From Streptomyces sp. NBC_00193 (GTDB lineage: Bacteria; Actinomycetota; Actinomycetes; Streptomycetales; Streptomycetaceae), in contig NZ_JAPEMM010000001.1 of NCBI RefSeq assembly GCF_026342735.1, forward strand, positions 2,914,001 through 2,978,000: a stretch of DNA of 64,000 nt, in the 5' to 3' direction. Made by a program: the position numbers and the translations under genes. The notes below the pieces were generated by a model. It saw only the letters and a list, made by a program, of their open reading frames with translations, did not search any database and was not told where the DNA came from. Shown here piece by piece: positions 9,200-17,118 of the stretch (within the stretch, counting starts at the first letter, position 1; each line of letters starts with the position of its first letter).

Positions 9200-9682
9200 G
9201 ATGCGCTGGCGGAGGCGCTGGGGCACCTGGAGGGCGCCCGGTGGGCGGCGGGGCCGGGCGGGGCGGTGCTCCACGAGGGTCCGGACGGGCCCGATGCCAA
9301 CGGGGCCGCTGCCGCCGGGGAGGCCGCCACCGCCGATCTCGCCGACCGGCTGCGCGCCGTGTGGCCGCTGCTGCAGGCCTGCGCCGAGCCGGGGGCCGAC
9401 CTGCGGCTCGGCGTGGGCGCGCGGACGGCTTCGGCCGAGGGGCTACGCGCGTCACTGTGCCAGGCGCGCTTCGCGCTGACGGCGGCGGACGAGGCGGTCG
9501 CGGTCCGCGGGGTCGAGCAGCTGGACACCCTGGCCGAACTGCTGTCGGGGGTCCCGCCGGAGGTGCGCGGGGTGTAGGTGAACACGGTCCACTACCGGAT
9601 CGAGCGGGTGGAGGCGCTGACCGGCCGCGACCTGTCGCGCCTCGACCACAAGCTGGACCTGTACGCGGCGCTGCGCTGCTAG
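9200..9682 (+). pseudogene. PucR-family regulator remnant
   Basis: Two in-frame pieces of a PucR/CdaR-type regulator. Piece one (about 9200-9574) has the central-domain character of this family (ALAEALGHLEGARW, LRLGVGARTASAEGLRASL, QARFAL). It then hits TAG at 9575-9577. Piece two (9578-9682) is the unmistakable C-terminal helix-turn-helix end (VNTVHYRIERVEALTGRDLS...LDLYAALRC). The stretch that normally links them, including the first part of the HTH, is gone, and the N-terminus is missing at the junction with the dehydrogenase remnant. PucR proteins control purine catabolism in actinobacteria, which fits the neighbouring remnant. Not functional. Confidence 0.8.
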
Positions 9683-9705
9683 GCACAGGCCCTTCGACGG
9701 TGGGG

Positions 9706-10107
9706 CTAGAAGGCCAGGTCGATGTGGACGTCCGTGGACTTCACCCGGGCCGTCACGGTGACCCCGACCGCGATGCCGAGTTCCTCGACCGACTCCCGGG
9801 TCACCACGGAGACCAGGCGGTGCCGGCCCGACTGGATCTCGACCTGGGCCACGACCGCGTCGACCCGGACGGCGGTGACGATCCCGGCGAAGGAGTTGCG
9901 CACGGAGGTGGCGGCCGCCGGCTCCGGCACCGGATGCAGACCGGCGCCCCGCTCCTTGGCGAAGGCGGCGAGGGCCGCCCCGTCGACGGTGCGCACCCCC
10001 TCGGGCGACCGGCGGGCGGGCAGCCGCCCCCCGTCGGCCCAGCGGCGGACGGTTTCGGGGCTCACGCACAGCAGACCGGCAGCCTGCCCTATCGAGTACG
10101 ACGGCAC
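9706..10107 (-). CDS. HTH-TOBE molybdate/tungstate-responsive protein
   Basis: 133 residues. Positions 1-55 form a MerR/excisionase-like helix-turn-helix (SIGQAAGLLCVSPETVRRWADGGRLPARRSPEGVR). Positions ~66-131 form a TOBE/Mop-type oxyanion-binding domain (SVRNSFAGIV..VRVDAVVAQVEIQ and TRESVEELGIAVG). Family members bind molybdate, tungstate or the molybdenum cofactor and may regulate its use. Its position beside a broken molybdo-enzyme gene may reflect a former functional link (inference). ATG start; single gene on this strand. Confidence 0.8.
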   Translation of the reverse strand: MPSYSIGQAAGLLCVSPETVRRWADGGRLPARRSPEGVRTVDGAALAAFAKERGAGLHPVPEPAAATSVRNSFAGIVTAVRVDAVVAQVEIQSGRHRLVSVVTRESVEELGIAVGVTVTARVKSTDVHIDLAF

Positions 10108-10236
10108 GCCCGCAGCCTAGTGGCGCAGCGGGCCCCGGCAGGCCGGGTCCGGGCAAGAGCAAAACGTTCCTCACCGGACAAACAGGTCAAGGGGCGTAGC
10201 GTCGTAGGAGCCACCGGAAAACGAAGGGTGCCGCCG

Positions 10237-11091
10237 ATGTCCGTCCCGTCCGTCCCGCCCACCTCGCCCGTCCTCCCCGCCCTCCCCGTCATCGTCGGGT
10301 TCGACGGGTCGCCCCGGAGCCTCGCCGCCGCCCGGTGGGCCGCCCGCGAGGCCCTGGCGGCCGGGGCGCCGCTCCGGCTGCTCCACGTCGGCCAGGCCTG
10401 GCCGACCGTCCAGCCGATCTCCCCGGAGTTCCAGCCCGTGCTCGGCGCGAACGAGTCCGCGGCGCGGGCCGTACTGTCCTCCGTCGTCGCGGAACTCCGC
10501 GCCGCCCACCAGGGCCTGGACGTCGAGGCGACCACGGCGGAGGGCGGACCCGGCAACGAGATCCCGCGGGCCGCCGCCGGGGCGAACGCCGGGCTGATCG
10601 TGCTCGGCGCGAGCGGCGAGGAACGCCACGTGGTGCCACTGCTCGGCTCCACCGCGCTGCACGTCGCGGGGCGCGCCGAGGTCCCGGTCGTCCTGGTACG
10701 GGAGCCCGCCGAGCGCGCCCCGCACGGACGCGGGGTCGTCGTCGGGGTGGACCCGGCGGGCGACTACGCCGCGGTCCTCGACTTCGCGTACGCCTGGGCG
10801 GCGCGGCACGCCCTCCCGCTGTGCGCGGTGCACGCGGTGCAGACGGGCCCGGCCGCCCCGGAGCCGCTCGAAGCGGCAGTGGCCGCGGCCGGTGCGGCCC
10901 ACCCGTCGGTGCCTACGCAGTGCGTGACCCGCTCGGGCGACCCGGCGAAGCTCCTGCTGGAGGAGTCCGCCGATGCCGACCTCCTGGTCGTGGGCCGCCG
11001 CCACCACCGCCCCCTGCACGGCATGGGCCCCACGGACCACGCGGTGGCCCACCACGCCCACAGCCCGGTGGCCCTGATCCCCCACGGCTAG
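10237..11091 (+). CDS. Universal stress protein, two UspA domains
   Basis: 284 residues from ATG 10237, preceded by GAAGGG at 10223-10228. Two tandem UspA folds: domain 1 begins VIVGFDGSPRSLAAARWA and ends with an ATP-site pattern (GASGEER...LLGSTALHV...VPVVLVR); domain 2 begins GVVVGVDPAGDY and ends GRRHHRPLHGMG...SPVALIPHG. Two-domain USPs are common in Streptomyces and usually bind ATP in the cytoplasm under stress or dormancy. Stem-free 100-nt upstream region; not in an operon, as the next gene is convergent. Confidence 0.9.
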   Translation: MSVPSVPPTSPVLPALPVIVGFDGSPRSLAAARWAAREALAAGAPLRLLHVGQAWPTVQPISPEFQPVLGANESAARAVLSSVVAELRAAHQGLDVEATTAEGGPGNEIPRAAAGANAGLIVLGASGEERHVVPLLGSTALHVAGRAEVPVVLVREPAERAPHGRGVVVGVDPAGDYAAVLDFAYAWAARHALPLCAVHAVQTGPAAPEPLEAAVAAAGAAHPSVPTQCVTRSGDPAKLLLEESADADLLVVGRRHHRPLHGMGPTDHAVAHHAHSPVALIPHG

Positions 11092-11106
11092 CCCGTCTCC
11101 GGGACT

Positions 11107-11868
11107 TCAGCCGCGCACGAACCGGAGGTCGCCCTCGGGGACCCGCTCCCGGGGGCCGGCCGAGCGGAGCACCACGTCGAGGACCCGCTCCGGATCGGCG
11201 GCGTAACAGTTCGAGAACCACGCCATGTTGGCCTCCACGACCACCACGGTGCCGCCCGCGAAGCCGACGTCCACGGTCACGGCCGTCGGCAGGCCCGCCC
11301 CGGCCCCCGCGAGCAGCCGGGCCGCAAAGGCGCGTACCTCCGCGGCCCGGGGATCCTCGTCCAGCGGGGCGGGGTCCAGCCGTCCGTGGACGGCGTAACG
11401 GCTCCCGGCGGCGATCTCCCCGTCCAGCAGGAACAGCCGGTACTCGGCGGCGAAGTCCACCACCCCGGAGACCAGCACCGGGGTGTCCGGCGGCAGTTCG
11501 GGCAGCGCGGCGCCGTCCGCGTACACGGCGGCCGGGAAGGACTTCTCGCGCGGCGGTTTCACGAAGGCCGGCTCCCGCAGCACCTCCCGCGCCTCGCCCA
11601 GGCTGGTCAGCCGGATCCCGCGCCCGGTGGCCCACTCCGGCAGCCCGGCCAGCCACTCGTCCGGCGGCTCCAGCAGCCCGATCCCGAGCGCCCCGGCCAC
11701 CCGCGCCCCGGCCGCGGGCCCGCCGCACCAGTACACGCCCCGCCCGGCCAGCCCCCCGACACCGGCGTCGAGCCCCCGCACCTCCATCCCCCGCCGCGCG
11801 GCCACCTCGCCGAGCAGCCCGGCCGTCGTGGTCCGCTGCCCGGGCACCAGGAACACCGTGTCGTCCAT
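11107..11868 (-). CDS. ATP-grasp domain protein
   Basis: 253 residues. The N-terminal third is a Rossmann-like pre-ATP-grasp domain (MDDTVFLVPGQ, YWCGGPAAG). The rest carries ATP-grasp hallmarks: FVKPPREKSFPAAV (nucleotide-binding lysine region), a hinge VSGVVDFAAEYRLFLLDGEI, and a metal-binding end TVDVGFAGGTVVVVEANMAWFSNCY, where Asp, Glu and Asn would coordinate Mg. It resembles the R2K-type ATP-grasp ligases; substrate unknown. Convergent with the USP gene and 49 nt downstream of the transporter on the same strand, so co-transcription is possible. Confidence 0.8.
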   Translation of the reverse strand: MDDTVFLVPGQRTTTAGLLGEVAARRGMEVRGLDAGVGGLAGRGVYWCGGPAAGARVAGALGIGLLEPPDEWLAGLPEWATGRGIRLTSLGEAREVLREPAFVKPPREKSFPAAVYADGAALPELPPDTPVLVSGVVDFAAEYRLFLLDGEIAAGSRYAVHGRLDPAPLDEDPRAAEVRAFAARLLAGAGAGLPTAVTVDVGFAGGTVVVVEANMAWFSNCYAADPERVLDVVLRSAGPRERVPEGDLRFVRG

Positions 11869-11917
11869 ACGGTCATGGTGATCGCCGGCCGGGCGAACAG
11901 GAAGGCCGGGAGCCTCC

Positions 11918-13618
11918 TCACCGCCGCAGCAGCACGATCACCGACCCCCACATCGTCAGCAGGACGTTGCCCAGGGCGTACGGGACGGTCGTCCCCAGGG
12001 CCGGGATCTGGCTGCGCGCGCGTTCCGTCAGGGCGCCCAGCGCGGCCGTCGTGGTCTGGGCTCCGGCCAGGGCGCCGAGCAGGATCGGGAGGGGGAGGCG
12101 CTGCACGAAGTGCCCGTAGGCGAATCCGGCCAGCAGCGGCACGGTCGTCACCACCGCCCCCCAGAGCAGCAGCGGCCAGCCGGCTTCGCGCAGGCCCGGG
12201 ACGAAGCTCGGGCCGGCGTTGAGGCCGACGACCGTGACGAACACGCACAGGCCGAGCGTTCCCATCAGCCACTGCGCCGCCGACGGCAGGTTCCCGTACG
12301 TCGGGTACTTGCTCCGGATCCAGCCGAAGACCAGCCCCATCAGCAGCGCCCCGGTGGAGGTGGACAGCGACAGCGGAGCACCCGCCGCGTGCAGCGCCGG
12401 GATGCCGAGGCAGCCGCCGAGGAAGAGCCCGAGCGCGATCCACACCATGTCCGTCGCGAAGCTGGTCGGCACCGGCTTGCCCAGCTCCGCCGCGGCCGCC
12501 TCCACCCGGCTGTGCGGCCCCGTGAGGACCAGGGTGTCGCCCCGCTCCACGGTGCTGTCGAGGCGGACCCGCAGATCGGCGCCGGCCCGCCAGTGCCCGT
12601 CGACGAAGACGCCCGGCATGAACTCCTCGTGGCGCAGGGTGCGGATGGTGCGGCCGCTGAGGTTCCGGTCGGTGATGACCACGTGCAGGGACTCGGTGCG
12701 GTAGGCGAGCAGCTCGAAGTCGTCCGTCTCCATCCCGATGTGCGTGCGCGCGTCGTACGCGACGAGGTCGCCGCGGACCGCGCTGACGGCCAGCACGTCC
12801 CCGAGCTCGACCCGGGTGTCCGGGGTGTGCTCCAGGATCTCCCCGGCGCGGCGCAGCCGGGTGATGTAGAGCCGCCGCCCGGCGGCCTTCTGCTCCGCTT
12901 CGAAGTCCCCGATCGTGCGCCCCGCGAAGGCCGCCACGTCGACGGCGTACGCGCGCAGCACGTGCTTGTAGTAGCCCTCCCCGGCGTCGGGGTCGTCCTC
13001 GGCGGCCTCCAGGTCGGCGGCGAGCACGGCGCTCTCCTCCGCGAGGTCCCGGCGCAGCAGGCGGGGCAGGATCCCGGCGAGGAGCAGCGCGGGCAGGACC
13101 GTACCGAGGGGGTACGTGACCGCGTAGGCGACGGCGATCAGATGGGACTGGTCCCGGGCCTCGTCCGCGCCGACGCCGGGCAGGTGGGCGATGGCGTCGG
13201 AGCCGACGCCGATGACGGCGGACTGGGTGAGGCCGCCGCCGAGCAGACCGGCGGAGAGGCCGGGCCCGTACCCGGCGAGGGTGGCGCAGGCCCAGGCGGC
13301 GGCGAGGCCGGTGACGCAGACGACGAGGGCGAGGACGACCTGGGGGAGGCCGTCCTTGCGCAGGGCGCGGAAGAACTGCGGGCCGACGTCGTAGCCGAGG
13401 GCGAAGAGGAACATGAGGAAGAAGACGGACTTGATCGGACCGTCGATCTCGACCTTGGCCTGGGAGCCGATGACCAGGCCGGCGACCAGGCATCCGGTGA
13501 CGGCGCCGAGGGCGATGGACTTGTACCGGAGGCGGCCCAGCAGGAAGCCGACGGCGATGGTCAGGAAGATCAGCAGCTCGGGGTAGGGCCGGAAGATCTC
13601 GTCCCGGAGCCAGTCCAT
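11918..13618 (-). CDS. AspT/YidE-type membrane transporter with two TrkA-C domains
   Basis: 566 residues from ATG 13618, preferred over GTG 13636 because the GGGAGGGG before it is better spaced. Architecture: an N-terminal membrane half of ~5-6 helices starting PELLIFLTIAVGFLLGRL, a cytosolic middle (about 190-370) with two TrkA-C/RCK-C-like domains (GRTIGDFEAEQ...GDVLAVSA and GRTIRTLRHEE...GDTLVLTG), and a second membrane half (LGLFLGGCLGIPAL, GLNAGPSFVPGL). This duplicated layout is that of the aspartate:alanine exchanger family and YidE/YbjL proteins. Substrate cannot be read from sequence. Confidence 0.88.
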   Translation of the reverse strand: MDWLRDEIFRPYPELLIFLTIAVGFLLGRLRYKSIALGAVTGCLVAGLVIGSQAKVEIDGPIKSVFFLMFLFALGYDVGPQFFRALRKDGLPQVVLALVVCVTGLAAAWACATLAGYGPGLSAGLLGGGLTQSAVIGVGSDAIAHLPGVGADEARDQSHLIAVAYAVTYPLGTVLPALLLAGILPRLLRRDLAEESAVLAADLEAAEDDPDAGEGYYKHVLRAYAVDVAAFAGRTIGDFEAEQKAAGRRLYITRLRRAGEILEHTPDTRVELGDVLAVSAVRGDLVAYDARTHIGMETDDFELLAYRTESLHVVITDRNLSGRTIRTLRHEEFMPGVFVDGHWRAGADLRVRLDSTVERGDTLVLTGPHSRVEAAAAELGKPVPTSFATDMVWIALGLFLGGCLGIPALHAAGAPLSLSTSTGALLMGLVFGWIRSKYPTYGNLPSAAQWLMGTLGLCVFVTVVGLNAGPSFVPGLREAGWPLLLWGAVVTTVPLLAGFAYGHFVQRLPLPILLGALAGAQTTTAALGALTERARSQIPALGTTVPYALGNVLLTMWGSVIVLLRR

Positions 13619-13715
13619 CCGTGTCCCCTCCCGCACCTCCTCGGCCGTCTAGGGAAACGGTATGTGCGGGTATGTCCGCCCGCACGTCCAGGGCGCCGCA
13701 GCACACCGCGCGGGG

Positions 13716-14492
13716 TCAGCGGGCGACGTGCTCCGCGAGGTACTCCTCCCAGGTGCGGCGGCCGATCGCCCGGCCGGGGGCGGTCAGATGGCCGGCGCGC
13801 CAGGCGGCCCCGATCTTGCCGGGGATCCGGACGGGCAGGACGGTGCGGCGCTTGCCGGCGGCGTGCAGCCAGTCCTCGGCGAGGCGGGCGGCCGGGTACA
13901 CGGTCGGGCCGGCGAAGTCGGGCACCCGGCCGGCCGGGGCGCCGAGGGCCAGCTCGACCAGCCGGTCCGCCACTTCGCCCGCGTCGGCCGGCTGGCAGTC
14001 GGTGCCGGACGGCACGAGGACCACCGGGAGCTTGGACAGGGCCCCGAAGGCGAGGTCGAGCAGTCCGGGGAACTGGGTGGCCCGCAGGTTGGTCCAGCCG
14101 ATCCCCGAGCCGGCGAGCAGCTGCTCGCCCTCCAGCTTGACCTTGTAGTACGGGTAGGGGATCCGGTCCACGCCGACGATCGAGATGTTGACGACGTGCT
14201 CGACGCCGGCCCGCTCCGCGGCCTCCAGCAGGTGGCGCAAGCCCGGGAGGTCGTTCTTGAAGTGCCGGATGTCGCTCGCGCAGTGGATGACCGTACCGAC
14301 CCCCGCGAGCGCCTCGTCGAGCCCGGCGCCGGTGGTGAGGTCGCCGGTGCACCAGTCCACCCCCGCGTCGTCCGGCAGCGCGGTCCGGCGCGTGAGCGCG
14401 CGGACCGGGTGACCGGTGCGGCGGACCCGCTCCAGCACCTCGCGGCCGAGCATGCCCGTCGCCCCGGTCACCATGATCGTGTCGTTCTTCAT
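13716..14492 (-). CDS. NAD(P)-binding NmrA/epimerase-like oxidoreductase, ECF41 partner
   Basis: 258 residues from ATG 14492. A Rossmann glycine motif (VTGATGMLG, residues 8-16) follows MKNDTI. YPYYKVKLEGE supplies the SDR-like Tyr-x-x-x-Lys. The remainder fits an atypical short-chain/NmrA-like sugar epimerase or quinone oxidoreductase. It lies 53 nt downstream of an ECF41 sigma factor on the same strand. ECF41 genes are characteristically paired with small oxidoreductases of this kind, carboxymuconolactone decarboxylases or similar, which the sigma factor often controls. Substrate unknown. Confidence 0.88.
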   Translation of the reverse strand: MKNDTIMVTGATGMLGREVLERVRRTGHPVRALTRRTALPDDAGVDWCTGDLTTGAGLDEALAGVGTVIHCASDIRHFKNDLPGLRHLLEAAERAGVEHVVNISIVGVDRIPYPYYKVKLEGEQLLAGSGIGWTNLRATQFPGLLDLAFGALSKLPVVLVPSGTDCQPADAGEVADRLVELALGAPAGRVPDFAGPTVYPAARLAEDWLHAAGKRRTVLPVRIPGKIGAAWRAGHLTAPGRAIGRRTWEEYLAEHVAR

Positions 14493-14545
14493 CAGTCCCA
14501 GCCTTCCGAAGCCGCTGCCGCCGTCACTGATGAAGAACCGCCGGG

Positions 14546-15439
14546 TCAGCCGTTCTGTGACAGCTCTCGGAGCTGAGTTGCGAGGAAGGCGAGTTTGTCC
14601 GGGTTCAGGACGAGCCGGACGCCGGTGATCCCGCCCTCGCCGAGCTCCAGCGCACCGAACGCGGTCAGCTCGCCGTCCGCCCAGCCGGTCACGGCCGGAA
14701 CGCCGTTCACCTCGGCGAAGCCGATCTGCGCGGCGTTGACCCACCGGGAGAACAGGCCGATCAGGAAACGGGCCGCGTTGTCCCGCCCGGCCACCGGCCG
14801 GCTCGCCGCACTCGCCTTGCCGCCGCCGTCCGACCAGACGACCACCTGGTCGGCGAGCAGCTGTTCCAGCTGGGCCATCGCACCCTCGGACGCGGCGGCC
14901 AGGAACCGGGCCAGCAGCTCGTCGTCCTGCTCCCGCGAGCTGGTGAAACGCGGCCGGCCGTCGGCGAGGTGCTGCTTGGCCCGGCGGTAGAGCTGGCGCG
15001 CGTTCGCCTCCGAGCAGTCCAGGACGCCCGCGACGTCCCGGTGGCTGTAGTCGAAGGCGTCGCGCAGCACCACGGCGGCCCGCTCGGGCGGCGACAGCTG
15101 CTCCATCATCGTCAGCACGGCGAAGGACACCGAGTCCCGCTGCTCGGCCGTCTCCATGGGTCCCAGCACCCCGGCGCCGGTCCCCACCGGCTCCGGGATC
15201 CAGGGCCCGAAGTACTCCTCGCGCTGCACCCGGGCGGAGGTGAGGCGGTTCAGGCACAGATTGGTGAGCACCTTGGCCAGCCACGCGCCCGGCGCGACCA
15301 CCTGACCGGGATCGACCCCGTGCCAGCGCAGGTACGCGTCCTGGACGGCATCCTCGGCCTCGGCCGCCGAGCCGAGCATCCGGTACGCCAGTGAGAACAG
15401 CCGTGATCGATGGGTCTCGAACTCCTGTGCCGTGTCCAT
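14546..15439 (-). CDS. ECF41-family RNA polymerase sigma factor (SigJ-like)
   Basis: 297 residues. Region 2 (1-75; LFSLAYRMLGSAAEAEDAVQDAYLRW) and region 4 (about 110-175; QLSPPERAAVVLRDAFDYSHRDVA...EANARQLYRRAKQHL) are joined by a linker carrying the ECF41 hallmark GPWIPEP. The SnoaL-like C-terminal extension (DGGGKASAASRPV, closing LVLNPDKLAFL) matches the family's built-in regulatory domain. ECF41 factors have no separate anti-sigma factor: the C-terminal domain both activates and restrains them. The adjacent oxidoreductase is the probable target gene. Confidence 0.93.
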   Translation of the reverse strand: MDTAQEFETHRSRLFSLAYRMLGSAAEAEDAVQDAYLRWHGVDPGQVVAPGAWLAKVLTNLCLNRLTSARVQREEYFGPWIPEPVGTGAGVLGPMETAEQRDSVSFAVLTMMEQLSPPERAAVVLRDAFDYSHRDVAGVLDCSEANARQLYRRAKQHLADGRPRFTSSREQDDELLARFLAAASEGAMAQLEQLLADQVVVWSDGGGKASAASRPVAGRDNAARFLIGLFSRWVNAAQIGFAEVNGVPAVTGWADGELTAFGALELGEGGITGVRLVLNPDKLAFLATQLRELSQNG

Positions 15440-15453
15440 GACCCCACGCTAAG

Positions 15454-16128
15454 TCAGCGGTCGCTCCGCTCCGCGAGCAGGTCGAGCACCTGTCGCGGTG
15501 TCCAGTTGCCGCTCGCGCCCGGGCAGCCGGACAGGTAGTCGGCGATCTCCTGCTCCCGCCACGGCCCCGACTCCAGCAGTCCGCCCGCCAGGTGCCGCAG
15601 GTACGCGGCGGACGGCATGCGCGGCTCGACGTCCCGGAGGGACCACGGTGCGGTGAAGGTGAGCACGGGGATGCCGTCGATCGTCCCCGGGCAGATCAAG
15701 GTCTCGTACCGGCCGCTGCCCGACGCGTCGCGGCCGTCGCGCAGCACCGGGCCGAGGTCGAGGTCCCTTCCCGGTTCCCGGTACATCTCCTGCGCGGCGA
15801 TGTCCGACACCTGGCCCACGGTCACGAGGTGGGCGCGCCCCAGCAGGCGGCCGGGCGCCGAAGGATCGTAGAAGCCCCTGCCCCCGGTCCACACCGGGGA
15901 CTCGGTGGCGAAGTAGAGGCATCCGTCGAGCCGGACGGCGATCGACCGCTCCGGCGCCCGCCGGTCCCGGCAGCCGGGATACGAGCGCGTCGCGCCGCGC
16001 GGCGTCCCGCCGGCGAGGTAGGCGCCCAGCCGGTCCCCGTGCATGTTCGAGCCGTACGCGGCGTACCAGACCCGTCCGCCGCCCCTCGCGACCTCGACAC
16101 CGAGCGGGACGGGGGTGTGGACGACCAT
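15454..16128 (-). CDS. Gamma-glutamylcyclotransferase-fold protein
   Basis: 224 residues from ATG 16128. The substrate-loop signature WYAAYGSNM is at residues ~21-29, followed by LYFATESPVWTGGRGFYDP, where the Glu is a candidate acid/base residue as in the GGCT fold. Homologs in Streptomyces are often mislabelled histone deacetylases. Ends with a short helical tail (ADYLSGCPG...RQVLDLLAER). It lies 14 nt upstream of the ECF41 gene on the same strand and could be co-transcribed. True substrate unknown. Confidence 0.75.
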   Translation of the reverse strand: MVVHTPVPLGVEVARGGGRVWYAAYGSNMHGDRLGAYLAGGTPRGATRSYPGCRDRRAPERSIAVRLDGCLYFATESPVWTGGRGFYDPSAPGRLLGRAHLVTVGQVSDIAAQEMYREPGRDLDLGPVLRDGRDASGSGRYETLICPGTIDGIPVLTFTAPWSLRDVEPRMPSAAYLRHLAGGLLESGPWREQEIADYLSGCPGASGNWTPRQVLDLLAERSDR

Positions 16129-16430
16129 GCGCGCCTCGCCTGCGGATGGTGCGTGAGGAGGAAGCCCGGCTGTGCTCGCGAGCGTCCGCCTGCGGTCACC
16201 GAGATTCTCGCCCGTGGAGAAGCCTCCGGTGTGGACGGCCCTGAACGCCGGCGTGCGGCTGGGCCGGGGCATAGGCTGCGCTCGGCAGATCGCGCCTGCC
16301 CGCTCCGAGTCGTGGTGGCCCACGTCCACCGCGGCGGCGAAGACAAGGTTCCCCGAATCGCGCAGCACTTCCGCCAGGTCATCCAACGCGGCGGGGTGGA
16401 CGTGGGCCGTCCCGCGTGATGGAGCACACG
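16129..16430. other. Intergenic stretch, no convincing gene
   Basis: 302 nt between divergent genes. The minus-strand frame of the preceding gene stays open through most of it (HPAALDDLAEVLRDSGNLVF near 16340-16400 looks coding-like), but no ribosome site or homology was recognised. It may be a remnant or the shared promoter region. Confidence 0.4.
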
Positions 16431-16709
16431 ATGACCAGGGACCGTCGCCGCAAGGCTGAAATTCGCGCCCACCAGGCCGCCACCGGAGCACCGTATCTGG
16501 TGGCCGCCCGCCAGATCACTCCGCCGACCTTGGCCGAGGTGCTGCAGCAGCATCCGCTGCTCAACTCCTTCGGCATCGGCGTCTTCGATCCTCCGCGCAA
16601 GACGGCGTATGGGAGTGGCCCTACGGAGAGGCTTGCCCATGGACAGTCGGAAAGATCCGGACGAGATCATCGCGCGTGTAGGCGGGGTGGCTCAGTACCC
16701 AGACGATGA
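16431..16709 (+). pseudogene. Truncated Streptomyces accessory-element protein
   Basis: From ATG 16431 the first ~55 residues (TRDRRRKAEIRAHQAATG, LVAARQ, PTLAEVLQQHPLLNSFGIGVFDP) resemble the N-terminus of a family I recall as frequent on Streptomyces accessory DNA, where the proteins continue much further. After PRKTAYGSG the frame turns low-complexity and arginine-rich and runs across the start of the next ORF, so the protein is probably truncated. Function unknown. Confidence 0.5.
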
Positions 16710-16977
16710 GCGTGCGCTGGGTGTCTGGATGCACCTCGCGGCCAAGGCTGGTTGGCAGGTGGCGGAAGCCGCAGACTTTGCTCCTGATGGCAGGCGGGGC
16801 GAATGCGGCGCGGTCGACATCGAGGGTCTTCGGTACGTGATCCGTCTCGGTCCGCGCGTCCGCCGACTGCTCCACGAAGTGGTCGACGGCCGGATGGTGC
16901 AGCGGGATGTCCTCGCCGTTGCGGCCTGGGCGGAACCGATCGTCACGGGGGAGAGCGCCCCGGGCTGGGGCTCCTAG
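16639..16977 (+). CDS. Hypothetical protein
   Basis: 112 residues from ATG 16639, with GGAGAGG about 7 nt upstream. It opens MDSRKDPDEIIARVGGVAQYPDDERALGVW and ends AWAEPIVTGESAPGWGS. Soluble and compositionally ordinary, with no motif recognised. It lies in the same strand block as the truncated accessory ORF before it. Its upstream neighbour's frame overlaps its first 71 nt. Confidence 0.55.
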   Translation: MDSRKDPDEIIARVGGVAQYPDDERALGVWMHLAAKAGWQVAEAADFAPDGRRGECGAVDIEGLRYVIRLGPRVRRLLHEVVDGRMVQRDVLAVAAWAEPIVTGESAPGWGS

Positions 16978-16982
16978 GAGCA

Positions 16983-17093
16983 ATGTTCGTACGCCCGTCC
17001 GGCGGGGGCCGAATCCGTTCTGACCTGGGCAGGGACCTGACCCAGAGGGTTCGCCGGATGGCCCTGGACGGGTACGAACGAGACCGGAACTGA
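16983..17093 (+). CDS. Small ORF, 36 residues
   Basis: ATG 16983 follows AGGAG (16976-16980) at very short spacing and 5 nt after the preceding stop. The product is basic (RVRRMALDGYERDRN at the end). Its last codons and stop are formed by the direct repeat at 17080-17097. It could be the tail of a larger lost gene. Weak call. Confidence 0.3.
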   Translation: MFVRPSGGGRIRSDLGRDLTQRVRRMALDGYERDRN

Positions 17094-17097
17094 GACC
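17080..17097. repeat. 18-nt direct repeat, left copy
   Basis: GAGACCGGAACTGAGACC, matching 17 of 18 positions with 20872-20889. The pair flanks ~3.8 kb holding the helicase-associated gene and the toxin-antitoxin remnant. Confidence 0.6.
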
Positions 17098-17118
17098 GGT
17101 CTCGGGCCCGGGGCCAGC

